Positions 35,450-44,546 of a stretch of DNA of 46,008 nt are shown here, one piece after another. Location of the stretch: NCBI GenBank assembly GCA_903858815.1, contig CAIOKE010000097.1, positions 1 through 46,008 on the forward strand, written 5' to 3'. The notes below the pieces were generated by a model. That model was not told the DNA's origin and searched no databases. It saw only the letters and a program-made list of their open reading frames with translations. The stretch is from an uncultured Planctomycetaceae bacterium. Lineage in GTDB: Bacteria > Planctomycetota > Planctomycetia > Planctomycetales > Planctomycetaceae. The position numbers were made by a program, and so were the translations under genes. Positions within the stretch are counted from its first letter, which is position 1. Every line of letters starts with the position of its first letter.

Positions 35450-35738
35450 GGGACGTTCCTGGTGAATCAGGTGGGAGACTGATGCAGGGCAGCTGGCTGG
35501 ACGGAGTTCCTGAGTCATGGGGCCCGCAGAAGAGCACAGTTCAGGACAGCCTTCAGCTGGCCGGCCTGAAAGCCCGGCGATGCGGTCCCGGCATTTCAAT
35601 GAAAATGCATCAAACTCTCAAGGCCTGGCATGAACGGGCAGCGACTTTCCTTTGAATTCTGCGAAGTGCGTGTACACTCGAGGACAATCCGTCGCGGAAC
35701 ATCGACCAGGACTTTGTCACACACCAGCGGCCGCCATA

Positions 35739-36095
35739 ATGAACCAGATTGTCACAACTGCCGTCCTGCTGATCCTGAGCAATATCTTTATGACCATGGC
35801 CTGGTATGGCCATCTGCAGGATCTGCGCCACAAGCCATGGTTCGTCGCCGCTGTGGTCAGCTGGGGCATTGCACTGTTCGAATACCTGATTCAGGTACCG
35901 GCCAATCGGATTGGTCATCAGGTACTGAATGTCGGGCAACTGAAGATTCTGCAGGAGATCATTTCTCTGGCAGTGTTTGTGCCGTTCGCGTGGCTGTATC
36001 TGAAAGAAAAGCCCACGTGGGATTACCTGTGGGCTGCATGCTGCCTGTTGGGGGCCGCGTATTTTGTGTTTCGCAGTCGGTTCAGCGGGCAATGA
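35739..36095 (+). CDS. DUF486 (DMT-like) small membrane protein
   Basis: A 118-residue inner-membrane protein with four predicted helices, of the DUF486 family related to drug/metabolite transporters. Features are SNIFMTMAWYGHL in the first helix, VSWGIALFEYLIQVPANRIG, LKILQEIISLAVFVPFAWLYLKE and the last helix ending YFVFRSRF. The function is not established. The ATG at 35739 begins the first helix; an upstream in-frame start at 35652 would add a polar leader and is unlikely. A bidirectional terminator follows. Confidence 0.9.
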   Translation: MNQIVTTAVLLILSNIFMTMAWYGHLQDLRHKPWFVAAVVSWGIALFEYLIQVPANRIGHQVLNVGQLKILQEIISLAVFVPFAWLYLKEKPTWDYLWAACCLLGAAYFVFRSRFSGQ

Positions 36096-36129
36096 CGCAA
36101 CACAAGACTTTGCGATCAGCGGGGAAATA

Positions 36130-36167
36130 AAAAAGCCCACAGCCGGAAACCGACTGCGGGCTTTTTC
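36130..36167. terminator. Bidirectional terminator between DUF486 gene and tRNA
   Basis: A stem AAAAAGCCC / GGGCTTTTT with an inner CAGCCGG / CCGACTG part (one mismatch) has A runs on the left and T runs on the right, so it works on both strands. It ends the DUF486 gene rightward and the tRNA-Asp transcript leftward. Confidence 0.88.
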
Positions 36168-36171
36168 TTTA

Positions 36172-36245
36172 CGAGGTCGACGGGACTCGAACCCGCGGCC
36201 TCCAGCGTGACAGGCTGGCGCTCTAACCGACTGAGCTACGACCCC
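36172..36245 (-). tRNA. tRNA-Asp (anticodon GTC)
   Basis: Read leftward, GGGGTCG pairs with CGACCTC (one G-T) to make the acceptor stem, followed by TAGCTCAGTCGGTTAGAGC for the D arm, an anticodon loop CTGTCAC with anticodon GTC at 36209-36211, a five-base variable region and a T arm GCGGG TTCGAGT CCCGT. The discriminator is G, as expected for Asp. The length is 74 bases and CCA is not encoded. GatA, part of the amidotransferase that may correct Asp-tRNA(Asn), lies 2 kb away, but this is not taken as a link. Confidence 0.97.
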
Positions 36246-36582
36246 AAACCAGACGAATTCAGCACTCGTCTGCCAACAGACTACTGCCTGCAGGCCACGA
36301 TTGCAAGAAACTCAGGCGATATTTCGACACCTGAGACACGTTGCTTCAGCACAACTTGCCTTCCCGCAGGAAATTGCGTTGTTCAGACAAGCGTCGTGAG
36401 CAGCCTGGTTCGCCGAATTTTCCGTCGGTAGGGGTTAAAACGCTGGAAAACTGACTTCCCGGACCAAATTCCATCGACTGAGACTCCCATGGGGAAGCTC
36501 TGAGAATCCCCGCAGAGGTGCCAGGATCCTCTGTCAATTTTGAAGTGCCCGCTGACAGAATGTGCGGTGGAGGCACTTTCGT
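36246..36582. other. Non-coding divergent region
   Basis: This 337-base stretch separates tRNA-Asp (leftward) from the redoxin gene (rightward). A possible weak leftward promoter TTGCAA-17-TAGTCT lies near 36273-36301 for the tRNA, but the match is poor. A 6-bp inverted repeat CTGTCA / TGACAG spans about 36531-36558 just before the redoxin ribosome site. Open frames here look like chance. Confidence 0.4.
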
Positions 36583-37470
36583 ATGCATGACACCCACATG
36601 GCTGAACAACCCGCTTTTGCTCAGAACGCTGCACCCGTTGGCAGTGGACTGGTCGATCCCGTGCCATCCGGATCGCCGCGATTGCAGGAACGTGACACAG
36701 GAACTCGAGTCTTTCTGGGCTTGCTGTTCACTGTTGCCGTCTGCTACGCCGTCATCCTCCTGTATCACGCAGCAACGCCGGTCCAGACCGTGAAGGCGAA
36801 CGAAGGGTTCCTCGAAAACTGCCGACAGATCTGCCTGCAGTATGGCCTCGTATCGACGGGCAACCTGCGGCGTGACGCCGAGTCATACATTCGAGTGGTG
36901 CAACCGGAACAGCTGTCGGAACCACTGGCCGCAATTCTGCACAGTCGTGGATCTGTCAGCGCCAGTCAGCAGCATGCTCTGCTCCAACAGAAGGCTCCGG
37001 ATTTCACTCTGCCCGACGATCGCCTGCAGTCGGTCAGCCTGCAGCAGCTGGGGCAGAATCGTCCGCTGGTGGTTGTCTTCTATCTGGGATATGGCTGCAG
37101 CCACTGCGTGGCTCAACTGGTATCGCTGGAACGTGACCTGCATTACTTCCGCGAACTGGATGCAGATGTGGTGGCGATCAGCGCAGACTCACCGCAGCAC
37201 ACCGCCGATCGATTCAACCAGTATGGTCGATTTGCCTTCTCCGTTCTGGCCGACGAAGACCATGCGGTCGCAACCGACTGGTCCGTTTTTCACTCGGCAA
37301 CTGAACAGTCTGATGAGCTGATGGATCACGGCACCTTTGTGGTGGATCGAAATGGTCAGGTCATCTGGGCATATACAGGAAAAGAACCATTTCTTGATAA
37401 CCGCAGTCTGCTGCAGGTCATCGCGAAGTCGCAGGGATTGCTGCCCGAACCCGTAGCTCACGCGAAGTGA
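36583..37470 (+). CDS. Membrane-anchored AhpC/TSA-type redoxin
   Basis: A 295-residue protein with a cytoplasmic start, one membrane helix (about 43-61, FLGLLFTVAVCYAVILLYH) and a periplasmic thioredoxin-fold domain (about 137-285). The domain begins QKAPDFTLPDD, has the redox site YLGYGCSHC (Cys172 and Cys175), then DADVVAISADSPQHT and a C-terminal GTFVVDRNGQVIWAYTG, all typical of AhpC/peroxiredoxin-like proteins. It probably reduces peroxides or disulfides outside the cytoplasm. GGTGGAGG lies 9 bases before the ATG at 36583, fixing the start. In contrast to the thioredoxin-fold protein at 10624, its cysteines are kept. Confidence 0.9.
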   Translation: MHDTHMAEQPAFAQNAAPVGSGLVDPVPSGSPRLQERDTGTRVFLGLLFTVAVCYAVILLYHAATPVQTVKANEGFLENCRQICLQYGLVSTGNLRRDAESYIRVVQPEQLSEPLAAILHSRGSVSASQQHALLQQKAPDFTLPDDRLQSVSLQQLGQNRPLVVVFYLGYGCSHCVAQLVSLERDLHYFRELDADVVAISADSPQHTADRFNQYGRFAFSVLADEDHAVATDWSVFHSATEQSDELMDHGTFVVDRNGQVIWAYTGKEPFLDNRSLLQVIAKSQGLLPEPVAHAK

Positions 37471-37562
37471 TCGCAGACAGCGTGGAACCTGATCGACCGT
37501 CAGTCCGCAGCTTCCAGAGCACTCAACGCATGTGGTCTGTCAGTCATCTGTGTGTGGACAGC

Positions 37563-38081
37563 TTAGTATTTCGGTGGTTGTCCGAAACGCCGAAAGCTGA
37601 GGAACACCAATGAGAAAACCGCTCCCAGAAACAGCGACAGCACGAAAAAGAACGGCCTCATCTGCAGTGGCTGGTGTGTGATATTGGCCTGAAATGTCAG
37701 GTGCGACAGCCCCAGCATCAACAGCGACATCGCAACTCCGGTGCACGACAGCATGCCATAGATCCAGCCCAGAGTCGCCTGTCGGCGTTCCGGAGCCAGC
37801 CAGTATTCCCGATGCGGAATATTCACCATAGAGATTGGCAGGATGGCCGAGAGTCGTCCGAGAAGCTGCAGGAAGAAGGGGAACACAACCTGAAAACCGG
37901 CCTGTACGAGCACGGCCTGAGTCCGAGGCATCCATGCATCAGGTTGTCCACCAGGTCCGAAATGCGTGGCGACTGAATCCGGCAGGCGCTGCCAGTACCA
38001 TGTGTGCTGCAGCAAACCGATCGGTACAAGCAGCAACAGCAGGTACCACGCCATGCGTCCGGATTTTTCCATTTGTTTCAT
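37563..38081 (-). CDS. DUF1648-type membrane protein
   Basis: A 172-residue inner-membrane protein with about four helices (10-28, 60-80, 104-126 and 142-162). The N-terminal segment LPDSVATHFGPGGQPDAWMPR is the DUF1648 signature, found in SdpI-like proteins and related permease-like proteins of unclear function. It lies 10 bases behind gatA and so is probably cotranscribed with it. No immunity or toxin genes are near to support an SdpI-like job. Confidence 0.85.
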   Translation of the reverse strand: MKQMEKSGRMAWYLLLLLVPIGLLQHTWYWQRLPDSVATHFGPGGQPDAWMPRTQAVLVQAGFQVVFPFFLQLLGRLSAILPISMVNIPHREYWLAPERRQATLGWIYGMLSCTGVAMSLLMLGLSHLTFQANITHQPLQMRPFFFVLSLFLGAVFSLVFLSFRRFGQPPKY

Positions 38082-38090
38082 CGGTTGGCC

Positions 38091-39551
38091 TCAGGCTGTC
38101 ACGGACGGGGGCTGACGCAGATGCCAGTCCGAGTTGTTCTGGTAGTTGATGGCAACCTGCAGCAGGCGGGCTTCCTGCAGGGCTGGTGCCTGCAGTTGCA
38201 GGCCGATTGGGCGTCCATCACCGGTGAATCCGCAGGGGATGGACATGCCGGGCAGGCCTGCCAGATTGGTGCTGATCGTGCAGATATCACTGAGATACAT
38301 TTCGAGGGGATCACTGAGCTTTTCACCAAGCGCGAACGCGGCACTGGGGGCGGTTGGACCAACGAGCACATCGACCTGCTGAAAAGCGTGCTGAAAATCT
38401 TCCTGAATCCGTCGCCGCATCTGCAGTGCTTTGAGGTAATACGCGTCGTAGTAACCGGCTGACAGAGCGTAGGTGCCCAGCATGATGCGGCGCTTGACTT
38501 CGGCCCCGAACCCTTCTGCTCGACTTTGACAGTACAGGTCGGTCAGGTCCTGGAACTTCTGTGCGCGATGGCCGTAGTGGATCCCGTCGTACCGGGCCAG
38601 ATTGCTGGAAGCCTCGCAGCAGGCAATCAGGTAGTACGTGGCAATCGCATACCGTGAATGAGGCAGCGAGACTTCGCGAACATCGGCTCCGGCAGCCTGC
38701 AGTTGGCTGACAGCGACCTGCACGGCCGAGGCGACTTCCGGGTCAAGGCCCGGCCCGAAGTGTTCCCGAACCACACCAACACGCAGTCCCTGCAGCGACT
38801 GTGGTTCTGGCGAACAGAGTTCAGGTGGCTGTGTCAGTGACGTGGAGTCGCGGGCATCGTGCCCGGCGATGACCTGCAGCAGCAGGGCACAGCCGGCGGC
38901 GTCACGTGCCAGAGTTCCGATCTGGTCGAGCGAACTGGCGTAAGCAATCAATCCATATCGTGAAACGCAGCCGTAGGTGGGTTTGATCCCGGTGACGCCG
39001 CAGAAGGACGCTGGCTGGCGAATCGAGCCACCGGTATCGGAGCCGAGTGCCAGCGGCACGAAACCTGCCGCAACGGCGGCTGCGGATCCGCCACTGGAAC
39101 CACCGGCTGTCAGACGCTGATTCCACGGATTGCACACTGGTCCGAAGACAGAAGTTTCGGAAGATGACCCCATGGCGAATTCGTCGAGATTCAGCTTACC
39201 GAGCAGAATTCCATCAGCTGCCGTGATGCGTTCAATCACGTGTGCTGAATGCGGCGGAACAAAATTCTGCAGCATACGACTGCCGCAGGTGGCTGGCATT
39301 CCGCGGACGCAGATGTTGTCTTTCACAGCAATCGGCAGCCCGGCCAGTTTGCCGACAGGCTGTCCGGCAGCGCGTCGAGCGTCGATCTGATCAGCCTGTT
39401 CAAGCGCCGACTGAGCAGCAATGTGGACGAAGGCGTGGATTTGTGAATCGCAGGCTGCGATGCGATCGAGACAGGACTGAACCAGCTGGCGGGAAGTGAG
39501 CGCCCCGGAACTGAGGCTGTTCAGCAGCTGCGTGACAGAAGCGGAATGCAT
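38091..39551 (-). CDS. gatA: Asp-tRNA(Asn)/Glu-tRNA(Gln) amidotransferase subunit A
   Basis: GatA is the glutaminase of GatCAB, which converts misacylated Glu-tRNA(Gln) and Asp-tRNA(Asn) to the correct amides; ammonia is channelled to GatB. The 486 residues match the family. The amidase triad is Lys77 (PIAVKDN), cis-Ser152 (GGSSGGS) and nucleophile Ser176 ([10 protein letters not shown]), with the expected spacing. [21 protein letters not shown] near the end is typical. gatB and gatC are not in the window, so the subunits are dispersed. A DUF1648 gene follows by 10 bases. Confidence 0.96.
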   Translation of the reverse strand: MHSASVTQLLNSLSSGALTSRQLVQSCLDRIAACDSQIHAFVHIAAQSALEQADQIDARRAAGQPVGKLAGLPIAVKDNICVRGMPATCGSRMLQNFVPPHSAHVIERITAADGILLGKLNLDEFAMGSSSETSVFGPVCNPWNQRLTAGGSSGGSAAAVAAGFVPLALGSDTGGSIRQPASFCGVTGIKPTYGCVSRYGLIAYASSLDQIGTLARDAAGCALLLQVIAGHDARDSTSLTQPPELCSPEPQSLQGLRVGVVREHFGPGLDPEVASAVQVAVSQLQAAGADVREVSLPHSRYAIATYYLIACCEASSNLARYDGIHYGHRAQKFQDLTDLYCQSRAEGFGAEVKRRIMLGTYALSAGYYDAYYLKALQMRRRIQEDFQHAFQQVDVLVGPTAPSAAFALGEKLSDPLEMYLSDICTISTNLAGLPGMSIPCGFTGDGRPIGLQLQAPALQEARLLQVAINYQNNSDWHLRQPPSVTA

Positions 39552-39672
39552 GGGCGATGAACCGGCACGGTGAAGTCGCCCGCAGGCAACGTGGATGCAA
39601 TGTGGAAGTGCCCCGAGAGCATAGCAGATTCCGCTGCGGGTGGCAGCCAGTGACGTGCGGGTCAGCCGATTT

Positions 39673-40461
39673 CTATGACTGCAGTTCTGAGCGGATTTCT
39701 GTCAGCAGCAGCTGCTCCAGTCGTTCGAGTATTGTGGCGGCAAGGACTCCGTCCATGATGCGATGATCATAAGCCAGCGTTACTCGGCAGATGCCCTGTT
39801 CATCCAGCGGTCCGTACGTCAGGCAGGCAGTCTGGATTGAGGGAGGCAGGCGGATTTCTGCGCCGCGTCCGGCAAGTGTTGAGAGGAAGAAGGTACCCAG
39901 CCGGCGTGCGCGAGCGGGCCCCGCCAGATGCATGTTCCACCACCAGATCAATCGTCGCAGCGGGGTTGGCAGAGCAGCCAGCTGCAGTTCACGGGCAAAC
40001 TGACGTTCGACAGGCTGCTGCTGAAAACTGTCGATGCAGGCCTGCAGATCGGTCAATGTGCGGGTCTCGGGAGTCCTGATGCGCCCCCAGAACAGCCACG
40101 GTTCACTGCGGAATTCGCGATGAACGGTCAGTACGGCGATACTCTCAGGGTGCTGATAAAGGTGTGGCCATGGCCATGAAAACCAGATCTGACGCAACTG
40201 AGGAACTTCAACGGACAGTTTCCCGAATGCTTTGATGAACAGGGTTGCCCAGCCGATGCGTGTGGGAGTGGCTGAGCGGCAGGCTGCGAGGGGCCCAAGT
40301 CGCATCAGCCGGTCGTGCGAGCAGAGGGGGACGGAACGGTGCAGCCAGAGCAGATCCCAGGTCAGTCGCCTGGACTGCGGGACTGGAAAGCGGCAACCGT
40401 CGTGTGAGGCCGTCATTCGAAAAAGGCTCCGGAAAGGCATCAGGTGTTTCGCAGGCGGCAT
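39673..40461 (-). CDS. Free-standing E2-type acyltransferase domain protein
   Basis: A 262-residue protein similar to the catalytic domain of 2-oxo-acid dehydrogenase E2 (and chloramphenicol acetyltransferase). The clear hallmark is DHRIMDG near the C-terminus (about 240), the CoA-acyltransferase active-site motif DHRxxDG; the N-terminal half shows TRIGWATLFIKAFG, like the E2 strand-helix. The lipoyl and E1/E3-binding domains are missing, so it is not part of a pyruvate dehydrogenase complex core. It probably moves an acyl group from CoA to an unknown acceptor. Starts at 40440 and 40416 are also possible, since no ribosome site is clear. It lies 121 bases upstream of gatA. Confidence 0.82.
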   Translation of the reverse strand: MPPAKHLMPFRSLFRMTASHDGCRFPVPQSRRLTWDLLWLHRSVPLCSHDRLMRLGPLAACRSATPTRIGWATLFIKAFGKLSVEVPQLRQIWFSWPWPHLYQHPESIAVLTVHREFRSEPWLFWGRIRTPETRTLTDLQACIDSFQQQPVERQFARELQLAALPTPLRRLIWWWNMHLAGPARARRLGTFFLSTLAGRGAEIRLPPSIQTACLTYGPLDEQGICRVTLAYDHRIMDGVLAATILERLEQLLLTEIRSELQS

Positions 40462-40692
40462 TCTGTCGGGGAAGCGGACTGCGGTAAATGCCGGGTTCTG
40501 TCGGTTGGTCGCGGTTTCGGACGCGGGCTGGCGTGGGGCAAACTGGCAGATAACGCCGAAGATCGTCGGCAGTGGCAGGATTTTCCGCGTTGGGAGAGAC
40601 GACAGAGGCAGTTCCTGCGTATCCTGTCACTACGCCACGGTTTTGGCTCAAGCTGTCTCTTGTGACTTAAACCCAGTCATGGTTAGGCTTCT

Positions 40693-41145
40693 GTGACCTG
40701 TTTTTCAGAGATATCGGAAAGTGGATCCCCGGCTGCAAACCGCCGTATTTGCGGAATGTTGCTGCTGGGGATTTCTCTGGTGTTTCTGACAGCAGGCCTG
40801 CTGACACCTGAGACATCCGGTTCTGGAACGCTGCGGCAGATGGGACTGCCGGGGTGTCTGGTCCGGCAGTTGACGGGGTTGCGGTGTCCAACCTGTGGAA
40901 TGACAACCGGGTTTGTATTTTTTGTGCGGGGCCAGTGGCTGTCCGCATGGCAGGCAAACCCGGCCGGTTTTCTGCTGGCTGCAGGACTGGGATTGTGCTG
41001 GCCTGTACTGGCGTGTTCAGTGACAGGACGTGCTGTCGCGGTGACTCGACTGCTGCTGCGATGGCTGCCTGTGCTGCTGCTGGTCTGGTCGGTCTTCACA
41101 GGTCTGCAGTGGTGTGTGTGGGTGTTGACAGGTCGATGGTTCTAA
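40693..41145 (+). CDS. DUF2752 membrane protein
   Basis: A 150-residue membrane protein with about three hydrophobic segments (22-40, 82-103 and 110-140). The family signature is the CPTCGMTT at about residue 65-72, preceded by LTGLRC. DUF2752 proteins are common in planctomycetes and Bacteroidetes and have no established role; the CxxC may bind metal or be redox-active. The start is a GTG at 40693 behind AGG. It lies 57 bases before the first of two lipoprotein genes and may be cotranscribed with them. Confidence 0.87.
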   Translation: MTCFSEISESGSPAANRRICGMLLLGISLVFLTAGLLTPETSGSGTLRQMGLPGCLVRQLTGLRCPTCGMTTGFVFFVRGQWLSAWQANPAGFLLAAGLGLCWPVLACSVTGRAVAVTRLLLRWLPVLLLVWSVFTGLQWCVWVLTGRWF

Positions 41146-41202
41146 ACGCTCCGCGGTGGCTCTGCCAGGTCCGCAGAGCTGTTGTCAGATGGAGCGATCA
41201 AC

Positions 41203-41883
41203 GTGGTGGGCAGGCATTCTTCGAAAGCCGGTTCTGTCTCCAGACGTCGTCTGTTGCTGCTGGGTACAGCCGGAGTGGCTGTTACAGCGCTGCCTGGCTG
41301 CTCGCTGTTTGTGATAGCCGGCAAGATGTTCTTCGGCGATCCGAAGCAGAAATCGCAGTTTCGTCGGTCGACGGGTATCGATCTGACAAAGGGCGAAAAA
41401 TCTCTGCTGATTGCCTGCTCGGCACCCCACGGTGTGCTGAATCGCTTTCCTTCGATACAGATCGATCTGGTGGATCGCATGTCACACCTGCTGAAGACGC
41501 GCGGTGTGAAAGTGATTTCATCTGATCAGGTGGCAACGTGGCTGGATGATCATGGGGATTGGGGGGATTTCGGCGAACTGTCGGATCACTTCAAAGCAGA
41601 TTATGTAGTCCACGTGAACATCACTCAGTTTGAAGTGGATCTGCCGAACAGCAGCAATCTGCAGCAGGGAAAAATGTCGTGTCGTGTTGAGATCATGGAC
41701 TGCAAAAAGAGCGATTCACCGAGTGTGGTGTTCGACAATACCTACGACATGAACTACCCGAAATTCCCGGTGCAGACCGAAAGTAAATCGGAGCGGATTT
41801 TTCTGGAAAGTTTCATGAAGAATGTCTCTGTCAGTCTGGCTCAGCTGCTGTACGACCACCGTGCCAGCGAAGTGATTTCCTGA
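41203..41883 (+). CDS. Tat-signal lipoprotein, first of a tandem paralogous pair
   Basis: A 226-residue predicted lipoprotein. SRRRLLLLG at about residue 13 is a twin-arginine motif and ALPGC a lipobox, so the mature protein would begin at Cys near residue 33. The mature part is alpha/beta: LLIACSAPHGV, VDRMSHLLKTRGVKVISSDQVATWLDDHGDW, ADYVVHVNITQFEVD, SCRVEIMD. It aligns over its length with the next protein (shared TWLD, DW, and YVV blocks). The order of elements recalls LpoB/CsgG-type outer-membrane lipoproteins (inference). The GTG at 41203 has GGAG 8 bases upstream; a TTG at 41182 is the longer option. Confidence 0.78.
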   Translation: MVGRHSSKAGSVSRRRLLLLGTAGVAVTALPGCSLFVIAGKMFFGDPKQKSQFRRSTGIDLTKGEKSLLIACSAPHGVLNRFPSIQIDLVDRMSHLLKTRGVKVISSDQVATWLDDHGDWGDFGELSDHFKADYVVHVNITQFEVDLPNSSNLQQGKMSCRVEIMDCKKSDSPSVVFDNTYDMNYPKFPVQTESKSERIFLESFMKNVSVSLAQLLYDHRASEVIS

Positions 41884-41956
41884 AACAGTCTGCGATCCGA
41901 TTTCTGTCGCTGTACACCCGTCACATATTTCCTGAGATGTTTTTAACGGACTGCTC

Positions 41957-42670
41957 ATGAACTCCGAATTCTGCTCGAACAAGACTGTTCTCGCTGCCTG
42001 CGGACGGGCTGGGTACTGGCAGCGTGCACTGCGCTGTCTGCTGGTTGGTCTGCTGTTGCTGACAGCACCGGGCTGCAACTACATGTTGCTGCTGGGGTAC
42101 CTGATTGGCGGTCCGCCACAGGAAGAACCGCAGTTCGAAAAGGAAACAAAGAAGTCCATGACGGACAAGGACGTGCGAGTGGCCGTGGTCTGTTACGCGC
42201 CGGATGACGTCAAATACAAATTCGAAAACATCGATCACATCATTGCCAAGTGCGTGACGACTCAGTTGGCCAACAACAAGATTGACGTTATTCCGTACGA
42301 TGAAATTCGCACGTGGCTGGATGAAAATCCGGACTGGGACACAGCCGTCGATATCGGTGCTGAATTTGATGTGACTTACGTTGTGTATGTCGACGTCAGT
42401 GATTTTTCTCTGTATGAACGCGATACGAATGCGCTGATGCGAGGACGCTGTGATGCGATCGTGAGCGTTTATGAAATGGAGACCGACGGAGAAGGCTCAC
42501 GGATTTTCAACCGCGAGCTGAACAGCGTGTTTCCACTGGAAGTTCCTCGATCGGCATCGGATGTCAGCTATGACAAGTTCCGGATGGAATATCTGCGAAA
42601 ACTGAGCGATGACATCGGTCGGATGTTCTATCCGTGGCACGTGGGCGACCAGTTTTCGCATACCGCGTAG
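41957..42670 (+). CDS. Lipoprotein, second of a tandem paralogous pair
   Basis: A 237-residue predicted lipoprotein with a Sec signal and lipobox LTAPGC near residue 39 (hydrophobic CLLVGLLLLT before it). The mature part matches the upstream neighbour block by block: VRVAVVCYAPDDV with SLLIACSAPHGV, EIRTWLDENPDW with QVATWLDDHGDW, VTYVVYVDVSDFSLY with ADYVVHVNITQFEVD. The two differ in the secretion route suggested by the signals (Sec here, Tat there). The ATG at 41957 is 73 bases after the first gene. Function is unknown; a pair of cell-envelope accessory lipoproteins is the best guess. Confidence 0.8.
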   Translation: MNSEFCSNKTVLAACGRAGYWQRALRCLLVGLLLLTAPGCNYMLLLGYLIGGPPQEEPQFEKETKKSMTDKDVRVAVVCYAPDDVKYKFENIDHIIAKCVTTQLANNKIDVIPYDEIRTWLDENPDWDTAVDIGAEFDVTYVVYVDVSDFSLYERDTNALMRGRCDAIVSVYEMETDGEGSRIFNRELNSVFPLEVPRSASDVSYDKFRMEYLRKLSDDIGRMFYPWHVGDQFSHTA

Positions 42671-42747
42671 TGTTGTGTCCCGCAGCGGAGAGATCAGCCG
42701 TGCGGTTTGCAGGTTGAAGAGGCTTTGGATCCAGATGAGCGGTCAGC

Positions 42748-42780
42748 GGCAGCCACCAGTACGTTGTCAGGTGTGCTGCC
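42748..42780 (+). terminator. Hairpin after the lipoprotein pair (weak terminator candidate)
   Basis: GGCAGC-CACC pairs with GGTG-T-GCTGCC around a 12-base loop, giving a 10-bp stem with one bulged T. There is no T run after it on either strand, so intrinsic termination is uncertain. It lies in the 168-base gap between the convergent lipoprotein and TPR genes. Confidence 0.35.
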
Positions 42781-42838
42781 GCCAGCCGGCCCCTGTGGCG
42801 TGCGGTGCTGCTGTGATCCTCAGCACCATTGCTTACGG

Positions 42839-44266
42839 TTACTCCTCAAGCGCCGAGCCACCGGAACCGCTGAGCTCTTCCATGCGTTTGAGAACGTCCT
42901 TGTATTCGTAATCAACGGCCAGTACTTCACCGTAGTGGTGTTCGGCCTGTTCATTCTTTCCGGCCGCCTGGTGCAGTCGTCCCAGCAGGTAGTGGGCCGT
43001 TTTGAAGGCATCCGGGCGGTCGGCAAAGTTCAGTCCCTCGACTGCCTTTTCAAGTTGTCGGCGCGCCAGATCGGCCTTTCCGTCGCGAGCGAAGCACTCA
43101 CCCAGCAGCACTTGCGCTTCGACTCGCAGATTGGGGTTATTGGCGGCCTGCTGCAGCAGTGGAATGGCTTTGCTGAACTGTTTTATGTGGCGGGAGGCCA
43201 GTCGCTGGGCCAGTTCGAACTTCTTTTTCAGGTCCGTGGGGTTCAGCTCGACGCCCAGCGAGTAGAGTTCCATTTCCTTCTGAATGACTTCCTGCTGCAG
43301 TCCACGGGCTTTTTCAACCAGTCGCTCCTTCGTGGGGTTCGCGCGAGCCCGTGCTTCGGCTTCAGCTGCCTCTTCACGCAGTCGCGACAGCTGCACATCC
43401 AGGATCAGCTCGCGGATTTCCCCGCTGCCGGGGGACAATTCGAGGGCTTTGCTGAGTTGATCCTGCGCCTTACCAAAATCTCGGGCCGCCTTGTACAGGT
43501 CGGCCAGTTTCAGGTAGAGGCCAGTATTTGAGGGATCCTTGCGAATGGCATGGATCAGGTCGGCTTCAGCCGATTCACCGGGTGCATCGGCTGTTTTCTG
43601 CATGCCTTTGCGTGCCCGGCGGTCTTCTTCATAGGCATTGACCGGTTGAGTTGGTTCGACGCGAACATCGCGAGTGGATTCTGCTTCTTCAAGCCCTTTA
43701 CGGTCGAGCATGGAAACGGCGTCGATACGGCCCAGCATGGCACGAGCTTCGCTGTCCGTAGGCACCAGCTTATAGATTCGTTCGTAGCAGGAGCGGGCCG
43801 GTTTGTAATCCCGGCGTTCGAAGAGGAAGGCTCCCAGAGTGCGGTTGTAATCGACGTTGTCGCGGTCCAGTTCGACGGCTTTTTCCAGAGCGAAACGGGC
43901 CACGCCGTGGTTTTCCTGAGCCGCCAGTGCTTCACCGAGATCAAAGAACAGCTGAGCATCCCAGGGATTGATCAGCAGACCTTCCTCGGCAGCAGCTTCG
44001 ATGGATTTCCAGTCTTTGGAGAGGCGACTTTTTTTGATGCGGGTTCGTACCCCCATCAGGCGCATGGACGCCATTTTGCCCCCGGTGCCATTGTCATTGT
44101 ACGATTTGCGAATGCAGCCAACGCGTGACTGGCGATACAGCAGGTTGTCCGGAACCAGCTTTGTGCAGTTCGTGAAGCACTCGACAGCGTAGTTCCAGTT
44201 CTTGTGCTGCATGGCTTCCGTGCCCTTGCGGTACCACTCCGCACCACCTTTTTCGCGTTCATTCAT
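42839..44266 (-). CDS. Tetratricopeptide-repeat protein
   Basis: A 475-residue soluble protein made of helix-turn-helix TPR units: about residues 9-42 (WYRKGTEAMQHKNWNYAVECFTNCTKLVPDN), 100-200 (FFDLGEALAAQENHGVARFALEKAVELDRDN, FLFERRDYKPARSCYERIYKLVPTD) and 225 onward (LKLADLYKAARDFGKAQDQLSKALELSPGS, then further repeats to 460). A charged coiled-coil stretch lies at about 305-345. There is no signal or membrane helix. TPR proteins act as protein-binding scaffolds; partners are unknown. The ATG at 44266 starts the first repeat; the frame extends 71 codons upstream but without repeat or ribosome signal. It is convergent with the lipoprotein pair. Confidence 0.88.
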   Translation of the reverse strand: MNEREKGGAEWYRKGTEAMQHKNWNYAVECFTNCTKLVPDNLLYRQSRVGCIRKSYNDNGTGGKMASMRLMGVRTRIKKSRLSKDWKSIEAAAEEGLLINPWDAQLFFDLGEALAAQENHGVARFALEKAVELDRDNVDYNRTLGAFLFERRDYKPARSCYERIYKLVPTDSEARAMLGRIDAVSMLDRKGLEEAESTRDVRVEPTQPVNAYEEDRRARKGMQKTADAPGESAEADLIHAIRKDPSNTGLYLKLADLYKAARDFGKAQDQLSKALELSPGSGEIRELILDVQLSRLREEAAEAEARARANPTKERLVEKARGLQQEVIQKEMELYSLGVELNPTDLKKKFELAQRLASRHIKQFSKAIPLLQQAANNPNLRVEAQVLLGECFARDGKADLARRQLEKAVEGLNFADRPDAFKTAHYLLGRLHQAAGKNEQAEHHYGEVLAVDYEYKDVLKRMEELSGSGGSALEE

Positions 44267-44546
44267 GGCAACCCGGGCCTTCCGAATGCTGACCGTAAGT
44301 ACTGAAGTAACAGAACCGGAGTACAGAAACGGAAATCTAACAGACAGTTCCGGTGTTCTCCACCGGCAGCCGGTCTGTGGCAGCAGTTCAGACCACAAAG
44401 TGCGGTTTTTTCTGGAAATCCGGAGTGGTCCGGGCGATTTTCTGAATGGGAAGCGGTGCTGGAGGGCAGGGCAGGCCACTTTTGCCTAGAATTCTCCGGC
44501 TTGCTCGGTCAGTTTCATTCCCTTCTTTTGACGTTCGGAAAGCCGT

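Noticed and set aside
36172-36245. Integration site of a mobile element at tRNA-Asp
   Set aside because: There is no integrase, no repeated 3' tRNA end in the window and no foreign-looking genes beside it.
37563-38081. SdpI-like immunity protein
   Set aside because: The DUF1648 signature is present but no toxin or regulator gene lies nearby; the gene follows gatA instead.
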